From Heterobilharzia americana (lineage: Eukaryota > Platyhelminthes > Trematoda > Strigeidida > Schistosomatidae), in NCBI GenBank assembly GCA_944470555.2, contig OX104127.1, forward strand, positions 114,232,741 through 114,296,740: a stretch of DNA of 64,000 nucleotides, written 5' to 3'. The notes under the pieces were generated by a model, which was not told the origin of the DNA, searched no databases, and saw only the letters and a program-made list of their open reading frames with translations. Positions 34,406 to 47,429 of this stretch are shown here, in pieces; position 1 is the first letter of the stretch; each line of letters begins with the position of its first letter. Made by a program: the position numbers and the translations under genes.

Positions 34406-34409
34406 ATGG

Positions 34410-34565
34410 ATAAGGACTAGGAGTGGAGTCCAAGACGCTCATTTCTTTTTATTTGGGACTCATCAGTTGATGCAATTGGCTCCCAGTTAGTGGTGTTATT
34501 CCCACAAAGACTTAGACCTAGGACCAATCACTTCAAACACCACAGGGTTATTCATTGAGACGTAT
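34410..34565 (-). mobile_element. Family 1 retroposon fragment, stem II of hammerhead lost
   Basis: Minus orientation: tRNA-like head, CAACTGATGAGTCCC, then AAAAAGAAATGAGCGTCTTGG. Both core boxes and the GTC triplet are kept, but the 3' strand of stem II is replaced by A residues, so folding is unlikely. Confidence 0.8.
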
Positions 34566-34569
34566 GATA

Positions 34570-36635
34570 CTGCTTCGAAAAATAAAAAGTAACTATGACC
34601 GTCTAAGTATCAGTAGAATATAACATTGAATGTTTTTCTGCTCATATTTCTATAGTACACTTGAAGTTGGTAACATTTTCTGTTTATATTAGGAAGGTAC
34701 TTCTTTCTCAGGTTAAGTAATGTGAACTGAATATCACGAACAGTAACCAGTAGTGGACAATCGATTGCAATGTTTTTATCATTCCTTTGCGGTACCTCAT
34801 TCCTTTAGTGTTGTACAATCACGATTACTACTTGTAACTTTGTGATGCCAAAGTATTGGAATCATGGAATTCAACAAAAATTGACCAAGTCAATTAATTA
34901 TTTTAAATTCTTGTAAAGCGTAAGTTTCTTCAAGATATTTACAGTTTTGTAAACGTAATTTCACGTAAGGTGAAACTGCATTCTTACTTTTGATTCCGAT
35001 GAGAAAACTATAAGACTTTGTTCTATCGAGTATTCCGTTTATGATTTCAACAGATCAATAGAAATTCGGAAGTACTTTGTGTTCTAGAATGATTGACTTG
35101 AACTGCTGAATACCAGAAAGTTATGCGCAGATATTTTATACTACGTGAGAAGTTCTCGACAGTTCGTGCCCCTACGGAATCTATTTGAGAACATTTATAT
35201 CTCATATCAAGAGCCCTGCTTTTCAGCTATGTATTTATACATTGACTTCAACATCATTCACTACATTCTTATTTGTAATATTTATTGCGCTAAGATTTTG
35301 AGGAAAATTCTAAATATTTGCTGATCGCCCTTAATTTTCCAACATTTTCCAACTAAAATTGCTCACTCATGTCCAATCAAAACTATGAATGAGCTTAAAT
35401 ATCACCAAATAATATGTAAAACGCAAAAAGACAGTCAATAATCTACATGATATAATCGAAGGTTTTCTGAAATATGAGAACAGAAGCGAAAAGCTTTTAT
35501 ATTACATTTTTTGAATGCATGTTGACAAATGACTACGGTATTCATAAGTGTAGAAATTAGCATTATTACACAGATCACTGAAATATCGGAGTTCCTACAT
35601 AGAATGGTCAATTAGCAGGTGATTTTCAAGTTGTATGGTCTAAATTAAGATTTTTCAATTACCTAACTGTGGTATCAACTAGGTTGCCGCTGGAAATTAT
35701 TCAATGTGAATTATACAATTTGTAAATTATTTACGAATTGACCATCCTACTCCATTTCATGTAAGTCAGGTGACCAGATGCATGTGATCTGAAATAATGT
35801 AGCTTTATGAACTGAAATTTCCCACGCATACAACTAATGAGCTCGGTCCCAAACGAGCAAAATGCTCATCCGATGCTTAGATCATACCGATACGGCTAAC
35901 GAGATCTGCAGATCAACCTGAGAGGTTTCCAACTACTCAAGTTGTTCAGTAAATGCATTTTTTGCTGGAGCTCTTACAGAATATAATTTATAGTTACAAT
36001 TTTATTGAACAGTAATAGTTTAAAGTCCACATTTATTCTATGCATAGCAAAATGGATTCAAAACTTTATCTTTACAATCATCCAACTAATCTAATTCCAA
36101 GTATGGATACATAAATAGGGTGGAAATGATGTAAAAGGTTTAAAAATAGCAGATTATTTCTTGGCCAATCAATTAACCTATATTAGTTGACACTTTCAAG
36201 CTCATATTAGCTGTAATTTAGTAGAACTATCACTCTGATGTGGTACATAACTACATATATTACCAGAGTTCCTATTTCAGTCTTCGCTAGTGTTTATGAG
36301 TCAGCAACTTTACAGCGTCATAGAAGAAAACGAAATGATTTTCTAGTAATTCCTCGCTTTCAGCGTTTTCAGGAGTGATGTTTAATTAGGGTAAGCTTTG
36401 TCTTTGGTTCTCAGATGACTGAATAATGGACACATGGTGTGAAAAGTAAATACTTCCCGTTATTTATGTGTATTTATATAGTCACTGAGTAACATGGTTT
36501 CAGTTCTTAACTGGAATAACTGCTTGTATTAACAAGACAAGCAAACGTGCTGAAGAAATGACCAAATCACCTTACAAATAACTGAATGTAGTATCTGTTA
36601 CTAAGTTACATTGAGATTTCTTCACAGATTGAAAT
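34570..36635. other. Intron sequence, no recognised gene
   Basis: AT-rich, nothing assignable. Confidence 0.35.
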
Positions 36636-36639
36636 CAGC

Positions 36640-36800
36640 AAGGGGAAACAGCGAAAACCCAAAAGCACTGGATAACTATTTCGACTTGGTTTGAAAATCC
36701 TTAGCATCGTTCATTCATGATCAACTAAGGGTTCAAGCGAGGGTTGTTGGGTTTCACGGTGAGCGAGCTGCAGTTCATTTACTGGGTTGGAGTTTAATAG
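36640..36800 (-). mobile_element. Degenerate family 2 retroposon
   Basis: Minus strand: a tRNA-like head relic (36730-36800), then GCTAAGGATTTTC, AAGTCGAAATAG and ATCCAGTGCTTTTGG, aligning at low identity with the hammerhead part and start of the tail of the 18.1 kb copy. Confidence 0.55.
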
Positions 36801-37795
36801 TTCAAATTTCCCTACCTCTTTCAGTTCGAGTTATGGTGTGATGATCATTCAGTGTCAATGATGGGAATCTGCTTCCCTCACAAACTCAGTTAACCCCATA
36901 GGTCACGGTCACCTATTTAAAATTCAAAACATCCATCTAGAATAAAATTACAAATCAGCAGAATAAAAATTATTTCCTAGTCTACAGTTTTATATAGACG
37001 AATTCACTTATTCGCCGGGACCGGAACTTGGTAAATTTCCCGATCCTTTAATACTCTTATAATATACAATTCATTGTTTCAGGAGTTGAAGCTACTGTAC
37101 GCTGTGAAGTTTAGCAACAACATTTTGATATTTAAGCACATGGATCTCGGTTAATGTGCTTGGAATAACTTATAAGAAGCAAATTCATAGATCTTCAGGT
37201 TTAGGAATCGGCTAGCCTGTATTTCAGGTCGAAGTTTTTTGGAGAATAGAGTTGGATTTCTTATAGCATGTCTTAGTTAAGAGCTGAAGTAGTATGAATA
37301 CCTATAACCTATGTATGAATACATTATTTTTATGAAACTCAAGGCATGAATGTTTCAAAGATTGGTTTATTCTAAGTTGAATTGCATTTACTCAGACTAT
37401 ATGAATGTTCAATCCTTATTGTTCAATAAGAATAATACCTTTTTTTCAGATTGTTAATAACCATCTACAATTAATGTAATAAAAATCTTGAAGCACTAAA
37501 TTTAATTAATACCAACTGATTGTTTGCAGCGAACTTTGTATTCACCACTACAGAAATTTATTGACAGCTCTTCCTACTGACCTTGCAAGCGTTTCCGGAG
37601 ATATAATTCGGCTTTATTTTCAAAGATAAGCTAAATATGACCTAACTTAGGTCATTATAGAATAGACAGAATCGGAAAACATAACAATTCCTATGTAACT
37701 AGGCGAAAATGCAGTTTATCATCATTACTGTGTAATGAGTTGAAGTTTTTCTGGTTGATATCACAATTACTGAGAGAAAATAGATATACATTATT
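36801..37795. other. Intron sequence, no recognised gene
   Basis: AT-rich; no ORF or assignable repeat. Confidence 0.35.
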
Positions 37796-37797
37796 CC

Positions 37798-37960
37798 TGC
37801 CCCGATAGCTTACTAGTAATGACTCCGACTGCAGCACTGGATAACGTGGGTTGGAATCTCGGGTGGAACATCTGTTCCATTGAGGTTACAGATACACCTT
37901 GCAGAAGAAGGCCAAAAGGTACGAAACCCGGGTTCAAAACTTCCTGCCTATTGCCTACAT
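37798..37960 (+). repeat. tRNA-derived SINE-like copy
   Basis: CCCCGATAGCTTACTAGTAA (A-box-like) is followed by GGGTTGGAATCTCGGG (B-box-like) about 45 bases later, then a roughly 80-base tail ending in CGGGTTCAAAACTTCC. Stems incomplete. Confidence 0.55.
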
Positions 37961-39355
37961 CCAATTAACATGAAGTTATTCTCGATGACTTGTGATTCGT
38001 TAATACATTCGAGTTGATGGGTTGTTTACCTGAATGACTGAGAGAAACTTTGCTGTACTTTGAAAGCTAACACCACTGTCTAATAGAGATGTTTTTCATC
38101 CATAAGCCCACAATTTCAGTAAGAATTTTATCGCCGTAGAGGCTATTTGTACTGTTCAGTCCCTGATTTACAACCCATCATCTGAGATTGGAAATAGTTG
38201 TATACTGAAAACCCTGGAAGGTAGTCACACCATATTATCCATTGATTGTATTCCAGCAATTCCCAATGTTGTAAGCGACCTTAAACCTTTTCCAGTCTTC
38301 GAACCACGTAGGGAACTCAGTGCATACAAAACTAACAGTGTTGACATAGGCTCCAAACTGCCTTTGAACTCTCTCCAGATTTTGGTAGTTACTGTAACAG
38401 CTCATATCACGGTCAATGTTAATACTTCTACATAATATCTTAAATAAAGGGTAGTTGTGACGGTGTAAAGATTTCAGAAATATAAAAATGCAGAATAGTT
38501 TGTCAGATGCTTATTTTTTAAATCTTGGCTACTGTTTTCAAATTGTATGTGTTACTAGTTTTGTGAGAAAAGAAAAGTGGCAGAGTTTGTGAAGTTGGTA
38601 TCTACAGAATGCCTACCGTATGACCAACCGTTATCACTCTGTAAACTATCAATGTTTCTGCGAATTTGCATGGTCATCGAACTTTTATCAGACTCAATCT
38701 TTGTTTACAGTATTTTTACAATAAAAATATAAAGACTACATGGAGTTAAATCAACTTGAAGGCGATAGTTAAATCAACAATCAGTCGACTTTTGAGGTCA
38801 AAGATTTGTACCAACTCATTTTATTTTACAAGTGTTTGGGTTATTGAGGATAAAAGGATTTATACATAGGATTTCAGTGGTCTGGGCTAAGACAAGAAAT
38901 TAATCCAGGGGGACTGGAAATCTGATGATAACTCAAATAACCACGTGCATCGTATCATAGCAGATTGTAACTGGATTGTGTCGTCCAGGTTAATAGAAGG
39001 CCATGGAAGAATTAAATAGCTGTGCCGGCTTCTTTTGAATAAGCAACTCTGCTTCTGTCTGTCTAACAAAGAAAGACTCACTTATTTGTATCAGACAAGT
39101 CCGTTCCGTCTGTGGTAGATAGCTTGATATTACGTGAATCACAGAAAAGGTGCTTTGATTGTCCACAGTTTGACAAGTATCGATAAGATGTGAATGAAAA
39201 GAATAAGCGATCTTCTTTTCTTCACTAAAGGTAAACTACATTGACAAATTTTAAAAAGCACCCTATTGCAAAGCCTTCAAAAGAGGGTCCAGCATAATTA
39301 ACTAGACAGAATCGATTTAAATAGATGCGAGCATAAAATGTCTAATGTCGCACAA
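37961..39355. other. Intron sequence, no recognised gene
   Basis: AT-rich; the minus ORF 39081-38887 looks like chance. Confidence 0.35.
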
Positions 39356-39357
39356 AC

Positions 39358-40140
39358 TTGAAGATCTACAGGCAAAAACTAACAAGTTGATAGAAGAGGC
39401 AGGGTAGCAAAGATGGGACTCCAAGTGAACGTAGAGAAGACAGCAGTTATGAAGGTACCCAACCAACAACAACAAGCACTAATCACCATCAACGGGAGAA
39501 ACCTAAAGGAAGTAGTCTCTTTCACCTATCTACGCAGCACCGTTTCAACTACAGGTGGCACAGAAGAGGACGTCAAAGTCAGAATCGGAAAGGCAGCAAG
39601 ACAGGCGTTCATTAGCCTGAAACCAGTGTGGAGATCTTCTGCACTCAGCATAAAGGGTGAATAAGATCAGGATTTTCAACACCAACGTCAAGTCAATGCT
39701 CCTCTGTGGTTCACAGACTTGGCACGTTACGAAAGGCATTTCCAACAAACCGCAGACATTCACCAACAACTGCCTACTCTGGCTCGTTACTGAAGATCAG
39801 ATGGCCAGAAATAATAAGCAACAAGGAACCCTGGTAACGAACTAACCAAGAAGCTATCGCTCAACAAATATGCACTGTAAGGAAGTGGAGATGGATTGGG
39901 CATACATTGAGAAGGCCGAATGAGGACATCATACGTCAGGCTGTGGAGTGGGACCTCGATGGGAAGCGACGAGTTGGGCGTCTGAGTAGAGGGTGACATG
40001 GAGGAGATCGTGCGAGGAAGAAATGAGAGGTTGTAGGCTGTCTTGGAGCCAGGTTCAAAAGATTTCAGAGAACAGAGCGCGTTGGATACGTGCTACTGAA
40101 GCCCTATGTTCGATTAGGAACCCAAAGGACGAATAAATAA
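39358..40140 (+). pseudogene. Non-LTR (RTE-like) retrotransposon 3' end with ATAAT tail
   Basis: Frames on the plus strand give KMGLQVNVEKTAVMKVPNQQ, SFTYLRSTVSTTGGTEEDV, ARQAFISLKPVWRSSALS, then IRIFNTNVKSMLLCGSQTW, and later AEEQ-like C-terminal text ending in TAGGAACCCAAAGGACGAA-type sequence. The element ends at an ATAATAATAATAA tail (about 40128-40140), the simple-repeat 3' end typical of RTE insertions. Same family as 29825-31045 and 57915-58475, but opposite strand to the host gene. 5' truncated and frameshifted. Confidence 0.87.
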
Positions 40141-42690
40141 TAATAATAAACAATAAAATGGCAGCCTATCGTTTATCCAAGGTGGTGTCAGAAATCTCGC
40201 TATTATCGTAGCTACTGGGAACATCTTCTCTGAGTACTGCTGATTTCTGCTGATAAATACTTGAGCCAAATAATCTTCTTAAAAATGAAAATTTAGAAAC
40301 GATTGCTTTTTACCACTTCTAGAGGTGATGAACGTCTTAGTATTACCAAATATATTCTTTCTGATGAAGTTATCCTTTACTCCAGACATGTGTTTAAAGT
40401 TATGCAGGACTTCATTGAATCTGGTTTCCACACATATTCTTTTTGTTCTGTCTACTGGACACCTCAGAGGTATGAAGCCGTCAAAGTTTGCATACTGTCA
40501 TCTCTGGCATGTCGGTTTCTAATTTCGACATAAATAGCTCAGCAGGGTGAGTTCGGATGGGGATCCCCTTAAGCCTTCATCTATTTATCAGTAATGAGGA
40601 TCATTGAGAAGAGGCTGAACAGTCATAGGACAGTATGATATCAATTTTCTTAAGTCACTTAGTGAGACTGTGAAATTAGGTTAATTTCTCATCATCATTT
40701 CATATATATACAATAGTTTTCAATGATAGGAAGTTCATAGACAGTGATGTTCTATCTGTAGAAGGCTCCATTTTGTTGCGGTTTTTTGTTCGGCACTACA
40801 TCCTCTTTTCATCGACACACTGCTGCCTTGTAGTTACCAGTCAAATGGGTAACAATCAACTACCTCGTATCGAAATGCCAGTCAAATATGTTTAATTTAC
40901 AGCTGAGACAAGATCATCTTGAATATTCTAAGAAAATTTGCAGTTAACACTCAGTAATTAAATGATTCATGTTTTTTAGAACAGTAAATACTTATTGTTG
41001 GTATTCACAACTTCCTTATTATACACAGATTTCGTCAAATTAACCTGTAATTTATTTAGGAATTAAGGCAGAATATATACAGGCTTTTTCAAAGAATTTC
41101 GCCTTTCAATCAGAAAGGTATTGAAGGAAAACTTTGAAGTATCCAAGTATATGGTTTTCATTTTTTTATTTCTAAATCTCCTAACGTAAATGAAACTTGT
41201 TACTTGACAAACAGAAACAAGAGGATAAACAAAAGATATATAATAGTTCGGAACAAGTTGTGTTATATTTTACTGTCTTCACTATAAGCCAGTACTGAGA
41301 ATCCGAAGTAAGCAATAACTTAAAGATATGTTTCGTTCATATTTACCGAATAAACAAGATGCATGCCTTTTTAATGACTGTGGTCGAAATGCAGACAATA
41401 CACAATGAGATGCCATTTTCAGCAAAATGAATAACTATGTACTATCCATAAATCACATTGATCTACGAGGTATAGTCTCCCAACTGTATAAAATATCTCA
41501 CTGAGAAACCGTTCCGATTTGCTTGCTACGCATATATGGAATTCCCTAGGTCTCTCAATTATATGCAGATAATTCATGCCTGTACATAATAGAAGAAAGT
41601 GTCTTTCATCGCTAGGTAGCAAAGAACCTTGACAGTCTTTAAGTAATCAGCAGTGAAATTATTTCAGCTGCAAACTAGTTAACTAGATTATTAAACAATT
41701 TTATTGTGTGATAAATCTCTCTCCACGACAACAGCTCACGATAGCTCAGACTAAAATAACCGGAAAGAGAGATATGGCCATGTTAAAAGGGAAGCAGATG
41801 AAGAAACGTTGAACTACGGATCTTTAAGAATGAAAAAGGTATACCAGTATGTCGGGAAATGAGTGTATTCCATTTTTATGCCTTAATTCCCTTTGGCGAA
41901 CAAGCAGGTAATAGATTTATAAGTATAATGCACTGATTTTGTAGGACTGTAATTTTTTCCGCCTTATTTTTACCTCCGCTTCCCACTTATATTTAGGCGA
42001 TGATTTGGCTTGCATATTAGTGTGATTCACTTTCTAAACTTCAAAAGTGTTTCTAATTTACTTATTGCTAAAGTTGTTCTTTTATCTCAGTATGATTAAA
42101 CTGTATATTCTGGAACGTGCAGCATTCAGATACAGTGTGCTATCAAAGCTACATCAATTTAAAAAAATCAATCAAGAACAAATCGATTAGCGTTGGCAAT
42201 CACTTTGAAAGCATAGTCACTGAAACTGAATGTTTTTCAAAAAGTATCTTTATGGGTTATGGATGTATTTGGCCGAGTAATTTTGAAACTGAACTTTAGC
42301 TTCAAGTAACATTAATTTCTTACAATCCACTTATTCGTTAGAAAAATATCTAAAGTGTTCAGACAAATACCTTATAGGCTGTTTATTATAAATCCTGCCT
42401 CCAGAAATATTTGACGAAAACAAAAAAACAACATACCATAATATTTCTTCTGGATCCTAATTGTAAATGAATGTGGCCAAGATAAATTAGCAAAATATTT
42501 AAAAAGCATAGTGGTTTACAGGCTATTTCACTTTCATACATTAACAGTAAGAATATAACGTTAGCCGTTAAACAGGTGCAAAACATTTCTGTATGGAGCA
42601 TGCAATAAAATCGATGGATAGAAATATTTTTGTTAAACTATAGATATTTGATAATGATGCTGTGATAGGGGAAGAATTTAAGATTGCATT
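40141..42690. other. Intron sequence, no recognised gene
   Basis: Two overlapping plus ORFs (40303-40533, 40325-40522) have no family or splice context. Nothing else assignable. Confidence 0.35.
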
Positions 42691-42839
42691 TTCGATAAAG
42701 TTGACTTCTGTGAACTGGATTGCTTAGTCGCGGAGCTTTTGTTGTCCTCCTAGACATTATCATCATCACAAACTTCAGAAAAAAGTAAGTGATAAGGTTT
42801 TTTCGCAATTTATTTAGTAACTTGTTGTAATGACCTTAT

Positions 42840-44520
42840 GTTTGATTGATTGTTTCTGCCAAGGTCCTGCCGTTCTCTTAATGTTTATTTTGATTGGTTA
42901 TCGTGATGACCAGAAAGCTGGCCTTCTTGCTGTTTCTTATTGACTGATAGATTGGGCCAATGTCAATTTATCTGTCAGTTGCTGACTGACCTGAATACCA
43001 AGGTTCTAAAAATTCTGTCATTCTTCGAATTTCGTCTATCGAGGATTTTCACATTTTCCCACTCAAATTCATGTTCACAGTTGTCTGCATGCGTTGATAT
43101 GAGCGATGTATCATGACGCTTCGCTGCTAGTTTATGTTCATGTAGAAGGATACAAAGAGGGCGACGATGCTGTCCGACGTAATGTTTTTCTCAGTTTCTG
43201 CAGCTTATTTTGTAGACAATGTTTAGTTTGTCTTCTTTTACTATTGTATTTTTCGGCCTGCATAACAGAGACTTAAAAGATTTTGTGGGCCTATAAGATA
43301 TAAAGATTCCAAGAGGCTTCAATAATCTAGTTATATTCTCGCAAACATTCTTCATGTAAGGTAGGACAATCTGTTTGTTAGTTATTAAGGCTGATTTCTT
43401 GATTGATGATGAATTATGTCAACGTCTTTGACGAAGCCATGGTGACAGCCATTCTTCTGAAAAATAATCAGCAAATAGTTTTCTTCCTTTCTTTACACGG
43501 TTGATGTGTCACAGTGTGTTTTCATTGCTTCTAACAATCTTTTTATACAACTGATTCCGTGTGCTGTTTGTCTGTTGCGATTGTAGTCGAGGAGTTGATC
43601 CATATGAGTTTGGTTTCTTTGTACTTCAGTTTCCAATATCCACTATTCCATTTTAGTGATCAGAATATCTAAAAATGTAAGTTTGTTATTTGATTCCTCC
43701 TCAGTTGTGAATTCTGTGTCGTTGAAAATATGGTTTGTCAATTTGTAAGCGTTTTTCACTTAGTTTTTTTGGGTGGTGACAAGAGCGTCATCTACATATC
43801 GGATCCAAAGTTTTAGTTTAATCAGTGGCAATACCACAGTTTCCTATCTCTTCATTACTACTTGTGTAATAAGTCCTGATATATGCGATCCTATTGGTGT
43901 TCCTCTTGTCTGTTTGTAGAGTTTTCCGTTTAAATAAAAGTATGCTTTTAGGCATGAATCAATTAATTTCATCAAACTTGAACATTGTAGTTGTGTGTGC
44001 TCCAAGAGGTGTGTATCGTTTTTAAGAAGAAGAGCCATTTTACTCTTAGTCAGCTTCGGTTCATTTGAGATGCATAGAGTTGTTATATTGAAAAACATCA
44101 TCAGTTCATCTTTTTCAATATGAATATGCTTGATCTCTGCCGAAAACTGTATAATTCTACCAGAAGTTTGCTTTCTGAAGAGTTCTTTTGAAATATTGTA
44201 TGTTGGAGCTCCTGGAAGTGAAACAATTGCTCGTGGTTGGATGCTTGGTTTGTGTATTTTTGATCTACTGTCGAAAAGTAGGAGAAGAAGTCCATTGGAT
44301 TTTATTCGCCATTGCTCTTGTTTTGTACTTTGTCTCATTTTGACGAGTTTGTTTGAGGTGTTGGTGATTTGGTTATCAAATCTTTGAATGGAATTTTTCT
44401 CTATTGGTTGAAATACATTTCGGTTCATGAAGAAGTTTTCTGTTTTTTGGATGTAGTCGTCTTTATCTATGATTGCTGACCCATAACATATCACTTTTAA
44501 ATGAGGCCAAAGCAAGCCAA
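42840..44520 (-). pseudogene. Penelope-like element, second lineage, RT and GIY-YIG endonuclease, degenerate
   Basis: Order on the minus strand: KIHKPSIQPRAIVSLPGAPT and YNISKELFRK (RT fingers), MMFFNITTLCISNEPKL (motif A region), SLMKLIDSCLKAYFYLNGK, QTRGTPIGSHISGLI (motif B), IRYVDDALV with the catalytic YVDD at 43798-43787, FLDILITKME, a thumb region, then IVYKISCRN...HYVGQHRRPL, the GIY-YIG nuclease, with LAAKRHDTSLISTHADNCEH. At least three stops and frameshifts. RT and nuclease text differ clearly from the 16.1 and 49.0 kb PLEs (YVDD not YIDD; SLPG not DMCN), so it is another PLE lineage. Same strand as the host gene. Confidence 0.88.
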
Positions 44521-44524
44521 GAAG

Positions 44525-45465
44525 GTTTTCACTCTACATATTTTTTTACCGAAGAAATATTATTCTTTGCCGCATGAAATCTGGGAAAGTAACCCAGCCT
44601 TTACGTATAATAAAGCTATGAAGTAAAATGACAAGGTGGCATTTTACGGAAAACTAATGTATTAGAAGACACAGAATGTTTCAGGAGCGAGGTGGAAAAG
44701 AAAGAAAGTGATATGCAGAAGTGAAGTACCAGCATCAATTTTTCTGCTAATTCAGATACGTGTCTTAATAAGTATTAGCTGATGGAAAGTTTAAACTCTT
44801 GAATTTCATGTGAATGTATTTGAATGCAGGAATGAAATGCCTCTGTATCTTCGATTGGTTCAAATGATGAAAATATTGACTCACATATAATTCATCCACT
44901 TATTTTTGTACTGAATTTATCTTACGTATATTAGGATGATGAGAATTAGAAAATGTTCTTCAACTTATTTATCAGTTATCTAACCTTCTACTGGGAACCA
45001 AAAGGCAATGGCACGGTGGTTACCCATGAGGCACGCAGTATCTTATCTTTAAGGTTTGATATCGTTAACTGCAAAAAATCTAGCAATCAATCAGTATTTA
45101 GTTTTTATTCGGGTGTTAAACTCGCAATAAATAATAAAAAGTGACTACAATGAGAAGGAGAATTTATTTCACCCCATCTTCTTGTCTAAAAGTATTTGCT
45201 ACTCATAGTTCTGCCATCGCTATCCTTCTGAAACAACCTCCGGTACAAGAATACCGTAACTGATAATAACCAGTGTCCGATGTCTATCCACACTGTTCAA
45301 GAGTGTCGATCTGTTGAGAAATGTAATGCATATAGGAAGAGAAACAGCTATTTACCACTCCATTGAGAGATTATCAACCGTGACTGTGGGGTTGGTGAAA
45401 CGGAATATAAGAGTAGAATTTAAACCTTGTGGTAGAGCATAGTTTTTTAATTATGTGTACCAATC
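44525..45465. other. Intron sequence, no recognised gene
   Basis: AT-rich, nothing assignable. Confidence 0.35.
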
Positions 45466-45469
45466 ATTG

Positions 45470-45680
45470 CATCATTGGATACCAACCCAGTGGGTCAATG
45501 GCAACCTACTAACCATGGAACCTTAAGGCCCTGGGTTCGACTCCTGGTGGGGCGGGGCCTTGGATGGACACTGCCAATGAGTCCCGTACTAAGACGAAAC
45601 AGCTTTACAGTACTCCCAGGTTTCTAATGTTTCTCTAACTGATGTCAGTCCATAATGAATTCCAACCTAAAACTTCAATC
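45470..45680 (+). mobile_element. Family 2 retroposon, decayed hammerhead
   Basis: tRNA-like head with ACCCAGTGGGTCAATGGCAA and B box GGGTTCGACTCC, then GCCAATGAGTCCC, AGACGAAACAG, TTTACAGTAC and the tail TTTCTCTAACTGATGTCAGT. Box 1 and the GTC triplet are mutated; box 2 is kept. Confidence 0.82.
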
Positions 45681-47400
45681 TTTTTTGTTCACTGATGTAC
45701 AAAAAGGTGACTATATTTTTAAATGCCAAGTAGATGATTTTGAATATCAACATAACTGCAAACTAAACAAACCGCTTAACTTAAAGAAACGGTAAACATA
45801 TTTATTTTAACGTGTTTTGATGTAAATTCTTGTTTTTACTGAAGAAAATAACTTATAAGCCAATACAAAAATGTACAAGCTTATATCTCTTTATCATAAT
45901 GTTGCTTGTAACATAACGTAAATAAGTTTATTGAAAGGTACAAATAATGGACGATACGGGTGATGGTATGATATGCTTGGATACATGTACCACCAAATAT
46001 TATATTACAGTACAATATTCCTAACTTTAAAAAAATATTGTGTGGGTAAAGTCAACTGTGTTTTACTGTGCAAACGAGAATCAGGCAAGAAATTTCTTCT
46101 TTAACATGTTGAAGACATTTACCAATCGATTCATATGAATATTCCGTAAAAGAAATTGATTTTCATTATTTTTACTTATCATTTGCTTTGTGTAAACAAA
46201 CCCAAGAAAGAGATAATCATAACAGATGCCACTGTTTTGCTTAAGTATTCTATTTGGAAAAATCATTAGAATATGTCAGAATTAAGGCGAAAATTTATGG
46301 ATAGTTTCTACTTAGGCATTGCAGTCGATTGACTTACATTATGCACTTTAAGAAAATACATTTGATCTAAATATAAATGTTTGAGGTTTGAAAATGCAGT
46401 TGTTACTAATTTAGAGTAAACCAATGAACTAGGAATCAGGAGACGACACCAGTTGGAGTCCGTATAACCTGTAGTCACTTCTTGAGTAATTCTGTAAGAG
46501 ATTTCATTCTAGAATTTCTAGTGATCAGCTGTGACTTGTGGTTTGGACCGTATATAAAGTGAAGGTGGTCAGTTCACAGAAGGTTGTAGTGAAGAGAGTT
46601 CAGTACATTCTTTGACTTGAAGAATAATAATGAAAACAGTCATCATTGTAATGTGACCCATTCACTTTCGGGAAAATGTTTAGAAGAGAGGAATAAAAGT
46701 CCTCTATTGAATCTTGAATGAAACTCAGATTTCAAACTCGTTAGAATCTTCTAGTCAAGATGAAACAACCACTTGCTATTGGTTAGATTTCAACGGACTT
46801 GTAGTTTTTTTGATTAGTTTGGAAATACTCTACTCGCATTCGTGTCTCTTCATCCTAATCACTGAAAGTTTTGCTTTCTTCCAAGAACAGGTCTGTTCAG
46901 TTGTAAGGCTATATTACCTAAATGATCCCTAATAAATTGTGCCTCGTGTAAACTAAAGGCAGTAAAAATAATTTTCACGTGTCTATGTAAACAATCTGCA
47001 AATAAGGTTTGTCAGCTGTCACTGAATTTGGAGTAGATGTCACTGTCAGATGACAGGTGGGTGTTATGCGTTACTTGGTAATTATTTTCGTTTTATAGGT
47101 ATACCTGATGCACAAAACTATAATAGCCTAAATCAAACCACCTCCAGTTATCATATTCGTCTACATAGTTCTGTGACTGGGCATGAGGTTTGTCTGCAGA
47201 CTGACTGACAAACCAACGCATAACCTCGTACATAGGTGCACTGGCTCAAGTGCCACACCTCACAGTGGTGCACAAAGAGCAGATGGGCGGAAAAAGAGTG
47301 ATATCAAAGTAAATAAAGCAGTGTGACAGAACAAACAGTCTAATGATAAGAGTTAGCTCGGATACTCAAGCTTGAGAAGCCGTCAACGAGTGAATACATT
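45681..47400. other. Intron sequence, no recognised gene
   Basis: AT-rich; ORFs at 46266-46081 and 46714-46932 lack family or splice support. Confidence 0.35.
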
Positions 47401-47429
47401 TCCGCTATTGTGACTAATTTTCAGCCGTG

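Noticed and set aside
40303..40533. Overlapping plus ORFs as a small gene
   Set aside because: No family, no start context, no splice support.
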